Counted from the first letter of the stretch, positions 7,803 through 16,886 are shown. The stretch is 64,000 nucleotides of DNA from an uncultured Acidobacteriia bacterium (GCA_903881085.1 CAIRSA010000506.1:1-64000); one strand, 5' to 3'. The notes: generated by a model from the letters alone, not told the origin. A program made the numbers and translations.

Positions 7803-9278
7803 TCAGCACCTCTGGAATCCGGGTGAAGCCAGCATTAAGGCAAGCGCCTCGTCAGGCTTACCCCTGAATGCATCAAGCGATCGCTGCTCGTCGCCACTAG
7901 GCAATCTTCCCAGAATATGTGACACCAGCCCTTCTTCATTCCCAAAGCACCGCCGGCATGCATTCAAATCGACCGAAGTACCTTTGATCGCGTTTCTCGA
8001 CAACGACACTGCGAATTTCCATCTCCAAAGTAACGTACCCATCCACGGACCAGCGCGATCTGCATAACCTTCGGGAGTCGGATACTGATAAGGCGCGTGC
8101 CCCATCCTCAGCAGAAATTCAGTAAGCGCGGGCCCCGCGTCCGTTTCAGCCTGCGTTGCGCGCAACGCCGCCACGACAAACTCAAACGGCCGCTTCTGCT
8201 TCGTCAGCCGCGCCGAAAGAAATTCCGGATTCGAGAATATGGTTCGCAGCAGCGGCTTGATCTCGCCATGATGATCAAGAAACGCTTTCGCCACCGCATC
8301 TACCGCAGATTGCGGCGGAACATCGGCGATGAAATGACGGCAGAGCTTTTCCGCCAAATGCCGCGCCGTCCAAGGATGCAGACTTACAATTTCCAACACC
8401 CGGTCGATATCCCTGGCACCGAGCCCGGCAGGAATCTTCACGCCCAGCACCAGCTTCTCGCCATCGTCGTGCAGATCGGGATGAAACTCCACCGCGCCCT
8501 TGCGCAACTGCTTCACGGAGCGAACGGACCACCCACTCAGGCACCGCGCAACTTCCATGATGTCGCGCTGTGTGTATCCGGAATGAATCCCCAGCGTGTG
8601 CAGTTCCAGCAATTCCCGCGCATAGTTTTCGTTCGGCTTGTCGTTGCCTTGTTGCTTGCGATTGGCTCGCCCGTCCAGATACCACAGCATCGCCGGGCTC
8701 AGCGCCGAAGCTCGCAGCAGGGCAGGGAAGTTGCCGAGGGCATGCGCACGGATGACTTCTCGCTCATCGGCCGCCTTCAGCCATTTGCAATCACCCTTCG
8801 AGGCATCGATGTTGAAGTGGTCGCTCCAGAACCGCACCATTACTTCATAAAACTGCCGCTCGCTCCACACTGCACGCAGAATGGCCGCCCTGGTCATCTG
8901 CTGCAGCAAATGTGCCGGCTTGTATTCGAACAACTCGCCCAATGGTTCCTGCAAACACTCCAGCCGGCGGATCGCATAAGCGAGTTTCGCGTCGTCGATC
9001 GATTCCGGTTCAAGCTGCTCTTCGATGTAAGCGGCCACCGCCTGCTCTTGTGTTGCTCCGAGCGCCGCCACGCGGCCATAATCAGCGCCTCGCGGCCCGA
9101 ATGACAGCCTGTTTAGCACATGAGAGATCAAATCCACCTGCGCCGCGGCGGGCGCACGAAACACGCCGTCTTCCCGCGCAAGCATCCGAAATCCCGGACG
9201 CAACTGTCGCGGCAGCTTCTCGCATCCAGTCAACGCCGCCGCGCCGGCCAGACAGAATTGCTTGCGGCTGAGGTTCAC
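7803..9278 (-). CDS. DUF1800 family lipoprotein
   Basis: 491 residues if it starts at the GTG at 9278, which overlaps the stop of the upstream gene by GTGA; a longer frame to 9353 lies inside that gene and lacks a signal peptide. The chosen start gives a lipoprotein signal (NLSRKQFCLAGAAALTGCEK) with lipobox LTGC. The body shows DUF1800 landmarks: HVLNRLSFGPRGADY near the start, VRFWSDHFNID, NENYARELLELHTLG in the middle, LSGWSV, FHPDLHDDGEK and a C-terminal ALMLASPGFQ. The exported protein is encoded with the DUF1501 gene immediately downstream. Members are thought to act together on an extracytoplasmic substrate, but no activity is established. Confidence 0.9.
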   Translation of the reverse strand: MNLSRKQFCLAGAAALTGCEKLPRQLRPGFRMLAREDGVFRAPAAAQVDLISHVLNRLSFGPRGADYGRVAALGATQEQAVAAYIEEQLEPESIDDAKLAYAIRRLECLQEPLGELFEYKPAHLLQQMTRAAILRAVWSERQFYEVMVRFWSDHFNIDASKGDCKWLKAADEREVIRAHALGNFPALLRASALSPAMLWYLDGRANRKQQGNDKPNENYARELLELHTLGIHSGYTQRDIMEVARCLSGWSVRSVKQLRKGAVEFHPDLHDDGEKLVLGVKIPAGLGARDIDRVLEIVSLHPWTARHLAEKLCRHFIADVPPQSAVDAVAKAFLDHHGEIKPLLRTIFSNPEFLSARLTKQKRPFEFVVAALRATQAETDAGPALTEFLLRMGHAPYQYPTPEGYADRAGPWMGTLLWRWKFAVSLSRNAIKGTSVDLNACRRCFGNEEGLVSHILGRLPSGDEQRSLDAFRGKPDEALALMLASPGFQRC

Positions 9279-9757
9279 GGTTCCATCGTCCGGCCGGGAA
9301 TGACCGCCGCCCCCAGACCCATCATCAGGGTCATGGGCAGCACCAGAAACCAACCTGCCAGCGGCAGTATGAAGGTCAATCCCAGCACGCCGCCGCCACG
9401 CAGCACGCGCCGCCAGGACTGCGACTCATCCTCCGGCTTGCCGAGTCCCATGCCGATCTGTGCAGCAATACCAGTAGCCCCGCACAAGCCCGTAAGGAAC
9501 AGGATGATCAACAGCGCAGCGCCGAAAAACTTCAGCCAAGCCTTGGGCGCGTTCAGCATCACAATCCCCAGTCCGGCAATGGGCACGGTCAACCCCAGGC
9601 CAAAGAAGAAACGCCGCACGGGAGCGATGCGAATCTTTTCGCGGCACTGGTTTACGAAGCTGGGGAAAAGGCCTTGGGTGGCCAGCCAATAACTATTGAA
9701 GACAACATAAAAACCTACGATCAGGAAAAACCACATTAAGATGTCCGCGACGATCAT
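9275..9757 (-). CDS. small four-helix membrane protein
   Basis: 160 residues from the ATG at 9757, which has GGAGG four bases upstream (an earlier ATG at 9778 lacks one). Four or five hydrophobic segments are visible: ILMWFFLIVGFYVVF, FFFGLGLTVPIAGLGIV, FFGAALLIILFLTGLCG and VLGLTFILPLAGWFLVLP. A conserved-looking charged turn (SFVNQCREKIRIAPVRR) follows the first. I do not recognise a family. It is coupled to the DUF1800 lipoprotein by a GTGA overlap, so it is likely an inner-membrane partner of the DUF1800/DUF1501 pair. No catalytic residues are evident. Confidence 0.75.
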   Translation of the reverse strand: MIVADILMWFFLIVGFYVVFNSYWLATQGLFPSFVNQCREKIRIAPVRRFFFGLGLTVPIAGLGIVMLNAPKAWLKFFGAALLIILFLTGLCGATGIAAQIGMGLGKPEDESQSWRRVLRGGGVLGLTFILPLAGWFLVLPMTLMMGLGAAVIPGRTMEP

Positions 9758-9829
9758 GAAACCTCCAACACACCACAACTATTGTACGCAGACCGTTCAT
9801 GGGTTGTTCCTGGCAAGGCTCCTGTGCCG

Positions 9830-10033
9830 ACGCGGCGGACGCCAGCAACAGTTTTTCGGTCACCTTGAAATTCATCTTTGCAACGCTGGTGAATCGGATG
9901 CAGCCCTTGCCGGTATTCAGGCCGGTCAGCAATGGCCGATGCGCCTCCACAACTGCGCCATCCAGGCCTGACGATCCAACTGGACCGCCGCCATATATTC
10001 GGCAACAGTTCGAAAATTCGGTTTCGAAGCCAT
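9830..10033 (-). pseudogene. remnant of a DUF1801 domain gene
   Basis: Two pieces that look like the two ends of one DUF1801 (YdhG-like) protein abut here. From the ATG at 10033, 33 codons read MASKPNFRTVAEYMAAVQ and on to WMAQLWRRIG, matching the usual N-terminal helix; the frame then stops at 9932. In another frame, 9932 to about 9830 reads LNTGKGCIRFTSVAKMNF and TEKLLLAS, matching the usual C-terminus with its GKxCIRF signature. The middle of the family (roughly 60-70 residues) is missing, so an internal deletion with a frame change is the simplest explanation. The family match is by pattern recognition. This remnant occupies most of the otherwise empty 317-base gap at 9758-10074. Confidence 0.55.
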
Positions 10034-10061
10034 GATGCATCGATTACCTTATTCACTTCGC

Positions 10062-10067
10062 TATAAT
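10062..10067 (+). promoter_or_regulatory. -10 box placed for a leaderless start
   Basis: A perfect TATAAT lies seven bases before the TTG start at 10075, so transcription should begin at or one base before the start codon. No clear -35 box is present 16-18 bases upstream and there is no usable ribosome site. The same arrangement is seen at 54898 and, less exactly, at 36676. Confidence 0.5.
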
Positions 10068-10074
10068 TTAGGAC

Positions 10075-12075
10075 TTGCCTGCATTCATCAAAAAGTACCA
10101 ATGGCTGCCCTATGCCGCGATCCTGTTCTGGGTGAACCTGTACATTTCGCGCGACCTGTTTTTCGCCGAATACACAGGCCATTCTAATTCCGTCCACGGC
10201 CTATGGATGTCGATGGCGCGGCTCGCCGGCGAGCATTGGTTTCGCCCATCGTGGTGGCCATACTTCGACGGCGGCATCCCGTTTGAACACACCTATGCGC
10301 CGCTTGTACCGGCACTGACCGCGCTGTATTCCAAACTCGGCGCTTGCTCCGTGGCACGCGCGTTCAATGGCATTACTGGACTCGTTTACGTGTTGGGCCC
10401 ATTGGCGATGTTCGCCATGGCGTGTGTGTTCACACGCTGCGCAGGCTACAGCTTCTGGGCTGTTTTGATTTATTCGCTCACTTCAACTGCGCGCGCTGTT
10501 ATCCCTGATCCGAAGTGGAATCCTGCGCTCTTCTGGACCAGTCGCCGCCTCTACACCATGATTGTTTGGGACGATACGCCGATGGCCACCGCCCTCACCT
10601 TCGTCCCGCTTGCCGTTCTGTTTCTATGGCTCGCGCTCACACGCCGCAAGTCAATCTACCATGTTCTCGCTGGTGTTTGCTGCGTGCTTGCTGTCAGTGC
10701 CAGTGTGTTTGGCGCCACAACCTTGGTCCTCTGTTCCGCATGTTTGTTGATTGCCATGCCGCGCCAACACCTGCTCTCGAATTCCCTGCGCCTCGCTGCC
10801 ATCGGCATCGCATCCTACTTCGTGGTTTGTCCGTTCCTGCCGCCATCCGTGCTGGCAACCATCCGCGGCAATCAGCAAAAATTCCCCGACGATCAGTGGT
10901 CGCTTGCCTCGCTCACGGCTCTCAGCGCGGTGCTGCTGGGCCTGGCAATCTTTTCGCACCTCCTGGTTCGCTGGAGAGCGGACTGGACCGTTCGCTTCTT
11001 CGGAAGCCTTGCGTTTCTTGCCGCAAGCATTCCGATTACCGATGCCTATTTCGGCCGTCACTTTGTGCCGCAGCCGCCGCGCTACCAACCGCTGATGGAG
11101 ATGGCGGTAGCTCTCTTCATCGTCTTCGCCTTGCGCCCATTGCTGGAAAAAATGCCGCGTGCCGTCAAGGCGGCGCTGGCGATGCTCATCCTCTCTCTCG
11201 CCGCGGAGCAACTCACAAGTCTGCGCCATTTCGAAAAAGAAATCACTCGTCCAGTGGCGCAAAATGACCTGATCGAACATAAAGTCGCCACCTGGGTCGA
11301 CCAGAACATGGGCAGCCGGCGAGTGATGGTCCCCGGCTCCATTGCGCAATGGTTCAATGTATGGTCGAACACGCCGCAACTGGCTGGAGGGGCCTACACC
11401 ACGACTCCGAACTGGTCACAGCAGGACGCGATGAGTGGCATCTGCGGCGGCACTTCCGCCAAGGAAACTGAGTATTCCATGCAGTGGCTGAAAGCCTATG
11501 GCATTCACGCCATAGCGGTCGGCGGGCCGGCCAGCAAGGAGTTCTGGCACTCATTCGCCAATCCCAAGAAGTTCGACGGGGTGCTCCCTGTTCTGTGGAA
11601 TGAGGACGACGTCACCATCTACAAAGTGCCGCAGCGCAGTGACTCGCTGGCGCGCGTGATTCCACAGGGCGCCGTCACCACGCGCGGCGCGGAGGGAATT
11701 ATGCCGATGGACGATCTCTCACGCTACGTCGCGGCCCTTGACGACCAATCGTTGCCGCTGGCAGACTTCCGTTGGCTCGATCTGCGTCACGCATCGATTC
11801 GCGCCACTTTAGGAAGCCAGCAGGTCATCTCCGTGCAGACCAACTATCACAAGGGTTGGCACGCCCGCGCGAATGGCCAGTCGCTGCCAGTGCGCAAAGA
11901 CGGCCTGGGCTTTATCCTGCTCCAACCTGCTTGCGTTGGCAGTTGCGAAATTGAGTTGACCTACGATGGCGGATGGGAATTTATTCTCTGCCGCCTGCTT
12001 AGCTATCTGACCATCGCCGCCGTGATCTATTTTTTCTGGCGTCCCTTGCCCACTTCTTTTTTCCATTCTTTGTGA
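10075..12075 (+). CDS. YfhO-like polytopic membrane protein
   Basis: 666 residues from a TTG; no in-frame ATG or GTG lies nearby upstream. About ten membrane segments occupy residues 10-380, with an early loop SWWPYFDGGIPFEHTYAPL resembling the first periplasmic loop of GT-C glycosyltransferases. A large soluble domain follows (about 390-640), ending in the YfhO-like pattern YHKGWHARANG, VRKDGLGFILLQP and ELTYDGGWE, then a final membrane helix (about 638-658). YfhO relatives are linked to glycosylation of surface polymers and membrane proteins, so a lipid-linked sugar transferase role is plausible but not shown. The catalytic Asp cannot be assigned confidently. Its 3' end overlaps the convergent pectate-lyase gene by 49 bases. 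Confidence 0.7.
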   Translation: MPAFIKKYQWLPYAAILFWVNLYISRDLFFAEYTGHSNSVHGLWMSMARLAGEHWFRPSWWPYFDGGIPFEHTYAPLVPALTALYSKLGACSVARAFNGITGLVYVLGPLAMFAMACVFTRCAGYSFWAVLIYSLTSTARAVIPDPKWNPALFWTSRRLYTMIVWDDTPMATALTFVPLAVLFLWLALTRRKSIYHVLAGVCCVLAVSASVFGATTLVLCSACLLIAMPRQHLLSNSLRLAAIGIASYFVVCPFLPPSVLATIRGNQQKFPDDQWSLASLTALSAVLLGLAIFSHLLVRWRADWTVRFFGSLAFLAASIPITDAYFGRHFVPQPPRYQPLMEMAVALFIVFALRPLLEKMPRAVKAALAMLILSLAAEQLTSLRHFEKEITRPVAQNDLIEHKVATWVDQNMGSRRVMVPGSIAQWFNVWSNTPQLAGGAYTTTPNWSQQDAMSGICGGTSAKETEYSMQWLKAYGIHAIAVGGPASKEFWHSFANPKKFDGVLPVLWNEDDVTIYKVPQRSDSLARVIPQGAVTTRGAEGIMPMDDLSRYVAALDDQSLPLADFRWLDLRHASIRATLGSQQVISVQTNYHKGWHARANGQSLPVRKDGLGFILLQPACVGSCEIELTYDGGWEFILCRLLSYLTIAAVIYFFWRPLPTSFFHSL

Positions 12076-13820
12076 TCGGCGAGATTTTTCTTTGCCAACG
12101 CCTGCTTCTCTGCCGTGGCGTTGCCGGCAGGGTCTATATCCGCAACGTTCACGGGTGGCGGTAAGCTTCCTTCGTTGACTTGCACCATTGCCTGTGCCGG
12201 CAGGCCTCGATGGTAGCCATCGCCAGCCATGAGTCGTGCAACGCTCTGCTTGCCCTCTGGCGGTACGGCAACGGCAACAGAGCGTGCCCCGGACGGAATC
12301 ACGACCGACCGCTTCGCACTCTCAACCGTGTATTGAACTGTCACCGCATCCGCCAGGCTGCCCGTGCGGCTGACCCGGAATTCACCCGCCTCACCACTGC
12401 CACGCCATGCGCGCGATACACTGGCAGAGATAAAGACAATCGGCACATCACTACCTGTCGGGTCACTGTTATTCAGATACTTTTCCAGATTCGTGTAGCC
12501 ATCGCTTTTTGCGGGCTTCGCCGCATCGGACGGATCGTTCTTGTTAAGTCCGAATTGTTCCTCCCAGAAGTCGGGAATCCCGTCACCGTCAGTATCTGTG
12601 GGCGGTGCGAGCGACGCATACTCCTGCCAGCGCGCCGCCGCAGGCAGGTCGGTCTCGTAGTTCAATACCGCGCCTGTGCCGTTGCGGACATCGCGCACCA
12701 GACGCAGGTCCACCGCATCGCGGCTTGGCAGCGTGGCGCCGACGTTGGCTAGCACGTCCTCATAAGCCTCCAGCGCGGATTGCGTGGTCACATGCGGAGT
12801 GGGCAACGCCGTCGCCGCGCGAATGTCGGCCACCTTTAAATCCGCGCCCGATTTGTCGAACCGAATCGCCTTCCAGTTATCAGCCGTCCAGTCCGGCTTG
12901 CCGAAAATGTAATTGCCTTCGACGAAAAACCGGTATGGCCCATCGCTCATGAACGTGAACAGTATGCTCTTTTCGTGTCCCTCGATACCAGACGACGGCC
13001 CGTCTTTGATCACGTTGCCGACCCAATTCGCAGCAACCGCTTGCGTTCCCGAATGTGAAGTCAGTTCCTTCGCATCGTAGATTACGTTGTTGCGAAAATC
13101 GAGCAGCGGCACGCCGCCATCCTGCGACCCCGTCGTGCGCGCGTTGCGCAACCGGTTGTGCGCATACAGGCTGTGATGAATGGTCATCTTGCCGCCGTCG
13201 GTTGAACTTCCGAACAAGGAACCGAAGGCGTGGCGGGTAGGGGATTGCTTTGGGTTGAAATAGTCCAGCGCTTCGGCGGAAATGGAATACTGCATCGTAA
13301 CGTCCTGCGCATTCGTCAACGTCAGGTTCTCATCGGTCGCCCACGATGTCGAGATATGATCAGCGATCACGTCGTGCAGTTCTTTGCCTTTGATGTTGAG
13401 CGCGTCACCCTGGTCACCTTCATGGACGAAACCCCGCCGTATGCGCAGATACCGCAGAATCACATTACTGGCCTGCACTTGAATCGACCCGCCAACCAGG
13501 CAGATGCCATCGCCTGGGGCCGTTTGTCCGGCAATGGTGATGTTCGGCTGGCGGATCAGTAATCGGCCAGCCTTGCCCTGCTTCGCCATACTCAAGTCGA
13601 TGGTTCCGGAGACGTCAAAAACGATGATCCGGTTCGGCTGGCTCACCGCATCTTGCAGGCTGCCCGGTCCGCTCAGCTTGAGATTCGTCACATGGTAAAC
13701 TGTTCCGCCGCGTCCACCCGTGGCGTACATGCCGGCACCCTCCGCGCCGGGGAACGCAGGAATCCGCTGGGCATAGCCCACGCCGGCGAGTGAAGCTAGC
13801 GCAACCATCCAAGAAATCAC
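12027..13820 (-). CDS. secreted pectate-lyase-like beta-helix protein
   Basis: 597 residues with a signal peptide (MISWMVALASLAGVGYAQ). Residues 20-330 form a polysaccharide-lyase family 1-like right-handed helix: AFPGAEGAG, NRIIVFDVSGTI, ITIAGQTAPGDGI, ILRYLRIRRG and ADHISTSWATDE are its landmarks. A calcium-binding TDTDGDGIPDFWE motif of the thrombospondin type 3/dockerin sort follows at about residue 410. After it comes a Calx-beta-like domain (about 455-555) and a lysine-rich tail. It probably cleaves pectin or a related uronide outside the cell, but the catalytic Arg and Ca sites are not resolved. The last 49 bases overlap the end of the convergent membrane-protein gene. Confidence 0.85.
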   Translation of the reverse strand: MISWMVALASLAGVGYAQRIPAFPGAEGAGMYATGGRGGTVYHVTNLKLSGPGSLQDAVSQPNRIIVFDVSGTIDLSMAKQGKAGRLLIRQPNITIAGQTAPGDGICLVGGSIQVQASNVILRYLRIRRGFVHEGDQGDALNIKGKELHDVIADHISTSWATDENLTLTNAQDVTMQYSISAEALDYFNPKQSPTRHAFGSLFGSSTDGGKMTIHHSLYAHNRLRNARTTGSQDGGVPLLDFRNNVIYDAKELTSHSGTQAVAANWVGNVIKDGPSSGIEGHEKSILFTFMSDGPYRFFVEGNYIFGKPDWTADNWKAIRFDKSGADLKVADIRAATALPTPHVTTQSALEAYEDVLANVGATLPSRDAVDLRLVRDVRNGTGAVLNYETDLPAAARWQEYASLAPPTDTDGDGIPDFWEEQFGLNKNDPSDAAKPAKSDGYTNLEKYLNNSDPTGSDVPIVFISASVSRAWRGSGEAGEFRVSRTGSLADAVTVQYTVESAKRSVVIPSGARSVAVAVPPEGKQSVARLMAGDGYHRGLPAQAMVQVNEGSLPPPVNVADIDPAGNATAEKQALAKKNLADHKEWKKEVGKGRQKK

Positions 13821-13861
13821 ACTGTCATTGTATCTCTCAAACCCGTCTACGAAGTTGTTAG

Positions 13862-13867
13862 TATAAT
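13862..13867 (+). promoter_or_regulatory. -10 box just before the GlcG-like gene
   Basis: A perfect TATAAT ends four bases before the ATG at 13872. Start-site spacing would put the first transcribed base at or just inside the ATG, so either the message is leaderless or a slightly different hexamer is used. No -35 box stands out. Confidence 0.35.
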
Positions 13868-13871
13868 TGTC

Positions 13872-14336
13872 ATGATCAAACTAGCCACGCTGCTGATCGC
13901 CACTACACTCATGATTTCCGCCGCCGAACTCCCATCCAAAAAGTACCTGAACCTCGCCGCCATCAAAACGCTGGCCGCTGCCGCCGAAGCCGAAATGGCA
14001 AGGTTGAAGATCAATCTCACCATCTGCATCGTGGATGACGGAGGCAACGTGATCTTCCTGCAGAAAGGCGAAGGCATGGGCATGAACACCCTGCAATTCG
14101 CGCAGAAGAAGGCGCGTTATGCGGCGCTCTATCGCCGGCCTTCAAAAGCCGCTGCCGATTCGCTTAAAGGTGGAAACCTGTCCGTACTGGCGTTCCCAGA
14201 TGGGTTCCCGAATCAAGGCGGACTGCCTATCATTGTCGACGGCCAGACCATCGGTGGCATCGCCATGAGTGGAGCCGCATCCGAAGTGGACGAGGCAATA
14301 AGCCAGGTAGCAATCGACGCGCTGCTGAAGAAATAG
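13872..14336 (+). CDS. secreted GlcG/HbpS family protein
   Basis: 154 residues with a signal peptide (MIKLATLLIATTLMISAA). The mature part carries the HbpS/GlcG pattern: AAAAEAEMARLKI, a central VDDGGNVIFLQKGEG, FAQKKARYAALYRRPS, and the closing GGLPIIVDGQTIGGIAMSGA. GlcG-like proteins are small heart-shaped oligomers; some bind haem (HbpS) and others sit in glycolate or cobalamin-related operons. Secreted copies are frequent in Acidobacteria and their ligand is unknown. It is convergent with the HIT gene, ending four bases from that gene's stop, and stands alone otherwise. Confidence 0.88.
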   Translation: MIKLATLLIATTLMISAAELPSKKYLNLAAIKTLAAAAEAEMARLKINLTICIVDDGGNVIFLQKGEGMGMNTLQFAQKKARYAALYRRPSKAAADSLKGGNLSVLAFPDGFPNQGGLPIIVDGQTIGGIAMSGAASEVDEAISQVAIDALLKK

Positions 14337-14339
14337 TCG

Positions 14340-14816
14340 CTAGAACGCTTTCTTCAACTTCTCAAACGTCACGCGGATATCCTCAACCAGTACCCGTGTC
14401 TCGCCGATTACGGTCATGAAATTTCCGTCCCCGGGCCATCGCGGCAGAACATGCATGTGAATGTGCCCGGCGATGCCCGCGCCCGCGCATTCCCCAATAT
14501 TCATTCCCACGTTGATTCCTCGCGGCCGGTAGACTTCAAACAGCACGCTCTCGGCCCGGCGAGTCAAGTCCATCAACTCCGCCGCGGCTTCTGTCGAAAT
14601 CTCATTGAGAGTCGCCGCGTGCCGGTACGGCACAATCATCAGATGCCCACTGGTGTACGGATAGAGATTTAGAATCCCAAAATTATACGCACCGCGAAAA
14701 AAGATAAGGTTGTCCTCATCCTTTTCCTCAGCGGGTTTCGTGCAGAAGATACAGCCCGCGGGTTTGGATTCCTTGGTGACGTACTGGAATCGCCACGGGC
14801 TCCAGAGATAATCCAT
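14340..14816 (-). CDS. HIT family nucleotide hydrolase
   Basis: 158 residues. The histidine triad is complete in GHIHMHVLPRW (about residues 118-128). An N-terminal CIFC begins a zinc-site pattern found in HIT proteins related to Ap4A phosphorylase. The middle segment LNLYPYTSGHLMIVPYRHA is the usual substrate-pocket strand. Expected chemistry is hydrolysis or phosphorolysis of dinucleoside polyphosphates or adenylylated nucleotides in the cytoplasm. It is the third gene of the S1-HU-HIT unit, 12 bases after the HU stop, with no promoter visible in between. The exact substrate cannot be read from sequence. Confidence 0.92.
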   Translation of the reverse strand: MDYLWSPWRFQYVTKESKPAGCIFCTKPAEEKDEDNLIFFRGAYNFGILNLYPYTSGHLMIVPYRHAATLNEISTEAAAELMDLTRRAESVLFEVYRPRGINVGMNIGECAGAGIAGHIHMHVLPRWPGDGNFMTVIGETRVLVEDIRVTFEKLKKAF

Positions 14817-14828
14817 GTGCTGAAAAAA

Positions 14829-15137
14829 TTAAACAGCGGGCGGCGTGACAGCGGCGGTCTCGTCGCCATTGACCAAATCCTTCAACTCCTTGCTCGGCTT
14901 GAAGAACGGAATGCGTTTTGAAGGAACTTCCACACGCGCACCGGTCTTCGGGTTGCGACCCACGCGAGCCTGGCGCTGACGGGTGCGGAAACTGCCGAAA
15001 CCGCGGATCTCGATCTTGTCGCCCGTACGCAGGGAACGTACGACACTATCGAAAATGGCTTCCACAATCACCTCGGAATCCTTGCGGGTCATTTCGACAA
15101 CCTTCGATACTTCTTCAATCAAATCTGCTTTAGTCAT
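14829..15137 (-). CDS. HU/IHF family DNA-binding protein
   Basis: 102 residues. It begins MTKADLIEEVSKVVEMTRKD and has the family core RGFGSFRTRQRQARVGRNP with the DNA-bending arm GARVEVPSKRIPFFKPSKEL. The length matches HU/IHF apart from a short C-terminal extension (NGDETAAVTPPAV). It should act as a dimer to bend DNA and compact the nucleoid. It lies 18 bases after rpsA and before the HIT gene; the rpsA-hup/ihfB order is found in many bacteria, and the IHF beta subunit is often encoded right after rpsA. Whether this copy is HU-like or IHF-like cannot be decided here. Confidence 0.95.
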   Translation of the reverse strand: MTKADLIEEVSKVVEMTRKDSEVIVEAIFDSVVRSLRTGDKIEIRGFGSFRTRQRQARVGRNPKTGARVEVPSKRIPFFKPSKELKDLVNGDETAAVTPPAV

Positions 15138-15155
15138 AAAAAATCGTCCCTCTTC

Positions 15156-16886
15156 CTATGAACGCCCCTCGCTCCACTCTTTCCCCTTAATCACTTCTTC
15201 GATGGTAGAGGTTGCGGCGGCTGCTTGCCGTTGATAGTCCTCGAGGCGGGTTTTCTCCTCATCGTCGGCAATCGCCTTCACGCTCAAACCGATCTTCTTC
15301 TCGGCCGCGTTCATGCGGATAATCTTAAACTCGTACTCTTCGCCAATCGTCAACGGCGACTCGTCTTTGTGCCGTTCGTGCGCACCTGGGATTTCCGAAT
15401 TATGACACAATCCTTCAACCCCGGGCGCCAACTCGACAAACCATCCGAAGTTGGCTGCACGGCAGGCGCGGCCACGAACCATGTCGTTCACCATATGCGA
15501 TTGGAAGAAACTCTCCCACGCGTCAGGCTGCAACTGCTTCACGCCCAGCGAAAGGCGGCGGTTCGGTGCGTCAATATTTAGAATAACAGCTTGGACGACC
15601 TGACCCTTCTTCAGCATCTCCGAAGGATGCTTGATCCGTTTCGTCCAACTCAGATCGCTGATGTGAACCAAGCCGTCGATACCTTCCTCAATTTCGATGA
15701 AAGCCCCGAATTCACTGAGCTTGCGCACGCGGCCTTCGACGACGCTTCCGATCGAGTAGCGTTCGGCGACCGTTGTCCACGGGTCGGCTTCCAACTGCTT
15801 GATGCCAAGTGAAACACGCCGCTCCTTGGGTTTTACCTCAAGAACCACGCTTTCCACTTCGTCGCCCACGTGAACCACTTTGCTGGGATGCTTCATTCGG
15901 CGCGACCACGTCATTTCCGAGATGTGGATCAGCCCTTCCACGCCTGCTTCCAGTTCCACAAATGCGCCGTAGTCGGTGACGCTCACCACTCGCCCGATTA
16001 CACGCAGGCCGTTGGTATACCGCTGCTCAACCGTCTCCCATGGGTCGGGAACCACCTGCTTCATGCCCAGTGAAATGCGTTCGCGGTTCTTATCGATCTT
16101 CAGGACACGGACCTGCACCTCGTCGCCCACATGCACTACTTCAGAAGGGTGGGTGACCCGGCCGTAACTCATGTCACTTACATGCAGTAATCCGTCAATA
16201 CCGCCCAGGTCAACAAACGCTCCGTACTCAGTCAGGTTCTTGATAACCCCGTTCAGTACGGCGCCCTCGCTGATATGTTCCAGTACCGACGCGCGTCGCT
16301 GATTGACTTCCGCCTCAATCGCCATCTTGCGCGAGATAACTACGTTGCCGCGGCGGCGGTTCACTTTTACAACACGGACTGGAATATCCTGTCCAACAAA
16401 GGCGTCCAGATTGTAGACCGGCCGCACGTCGATCTGCGATCCAGGCATAAACGCCTCAACGCCAACATCGACGATCAGGCCGCCTTTTGTGCGCGAAACC
16501 ACGTGTCCCGATACTAAGAGGTTTTCCGCCTGAGCCTGCTCCAGCGTGTCCCAGGCTCTCAGCTTGACTGCTTTGTCATGCGAGAGAAGGATGTAACCTT
16601 CCGGATCAGGCGCAGTGCGATCCACCATCACGTCGATGATGTCGCCACGCTGAAGGTTGACTTTGCCGTCTACCTTCGGTAACTGTTCAATGGGCACCAG
16701 TCCTTCCGACTTATAACCGAAATCGACGATGACTTCTTTGTCAGTTACCTTTAGGACGTGGCCCTGCAATAACTCACCTTCGGCCGGAGGCGCGAAGTGG
16801 CTGTAATCGTCGAGCAATTGCTCGTAGTCGGCTTCATCGGTTGGCACAGCTTGCGTATCCAACCGTTCATTAAGGTTGCTGGCCAT
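15156..16886 (-). CDS. rpsA: 30S ribosomal protein S1
   Basis: 576 residues from the ATG at 16886, which has GGAGG seven bases upstream; a TTG two codons earlier is less well placed. Six S1 RNA-binding repeats are visible, each with a GxVxxxxxxGAFV-like strand and a GLxHxSxxS or similar turn: near residues 36, 123, 208, 295, 380 and 467. Repeats 3-5 are the most canonical and the first two, as usual, are the most divergent. The protein tethers mRNA to the 30S subunit during initiation. It heads a three-gene unit with HU and the HIT hydrolase and has its own promoter at 16990-17018. S1 matters here because several genes in the window appear to have little or no 5' leader. Confidence 0.95.
   Translation of the reverse strand: MASNLNERLDTQAVPTDEADYEQLLDDYSHFAPPAEGELLQGHVLKVTDKEVIVDFGYKSEGLVPIEQLPKVDGKVNLQRGDIIDVMVDRTAPDPEGYILLSHDKAVKLRAWDTLEQAQAENLLVSGHVVSRTKGGLIVDVGVEAFMPGSQIDVRPVYNLDAFVGQDIPVRVVKVNRRRGNVVISRKMAIEAEVNQRRASVLEHISEGAVLNGVIKNLTEYGAFVDLGGIDGLLHVSDMSYGRVTHPSEVVHVGDEVQVRVLKIDKNRERISLGMKQVVPDPWETVEQRYTNGLRVIGRVVSVTDYGAFVELEAGVEGLIHISEMTWSRRMKHPSKVVHVGDEVESVVLEVKPKERRVSLGIKQLEADPWTTVAERYSIGSVVEGRVRKLSEFGAFIEIEEGIDGLVHISDLSWTKRIKHPSEMLKKGQVVQAVILNIDAPNRRLSLGVKQLQPDAWESFFQSHMVNDMVRGRACRAANFGWFVELAPGVEGLCHNSEIPGAHERHKDESPLTIGEEYEFKIIRMNAAEKKIGLSVKAIADDEEKTRLEDYQRQAAAATSTIEEVIKGKEWSEGRS

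Noticed and set aside
8097-9104. 335-codon open frame on the plus strand opposite the DUF1800 gene
   Set aside because: Arg/His/Gln-rich, no family signature, and wholly antisense to a well-supported gene.
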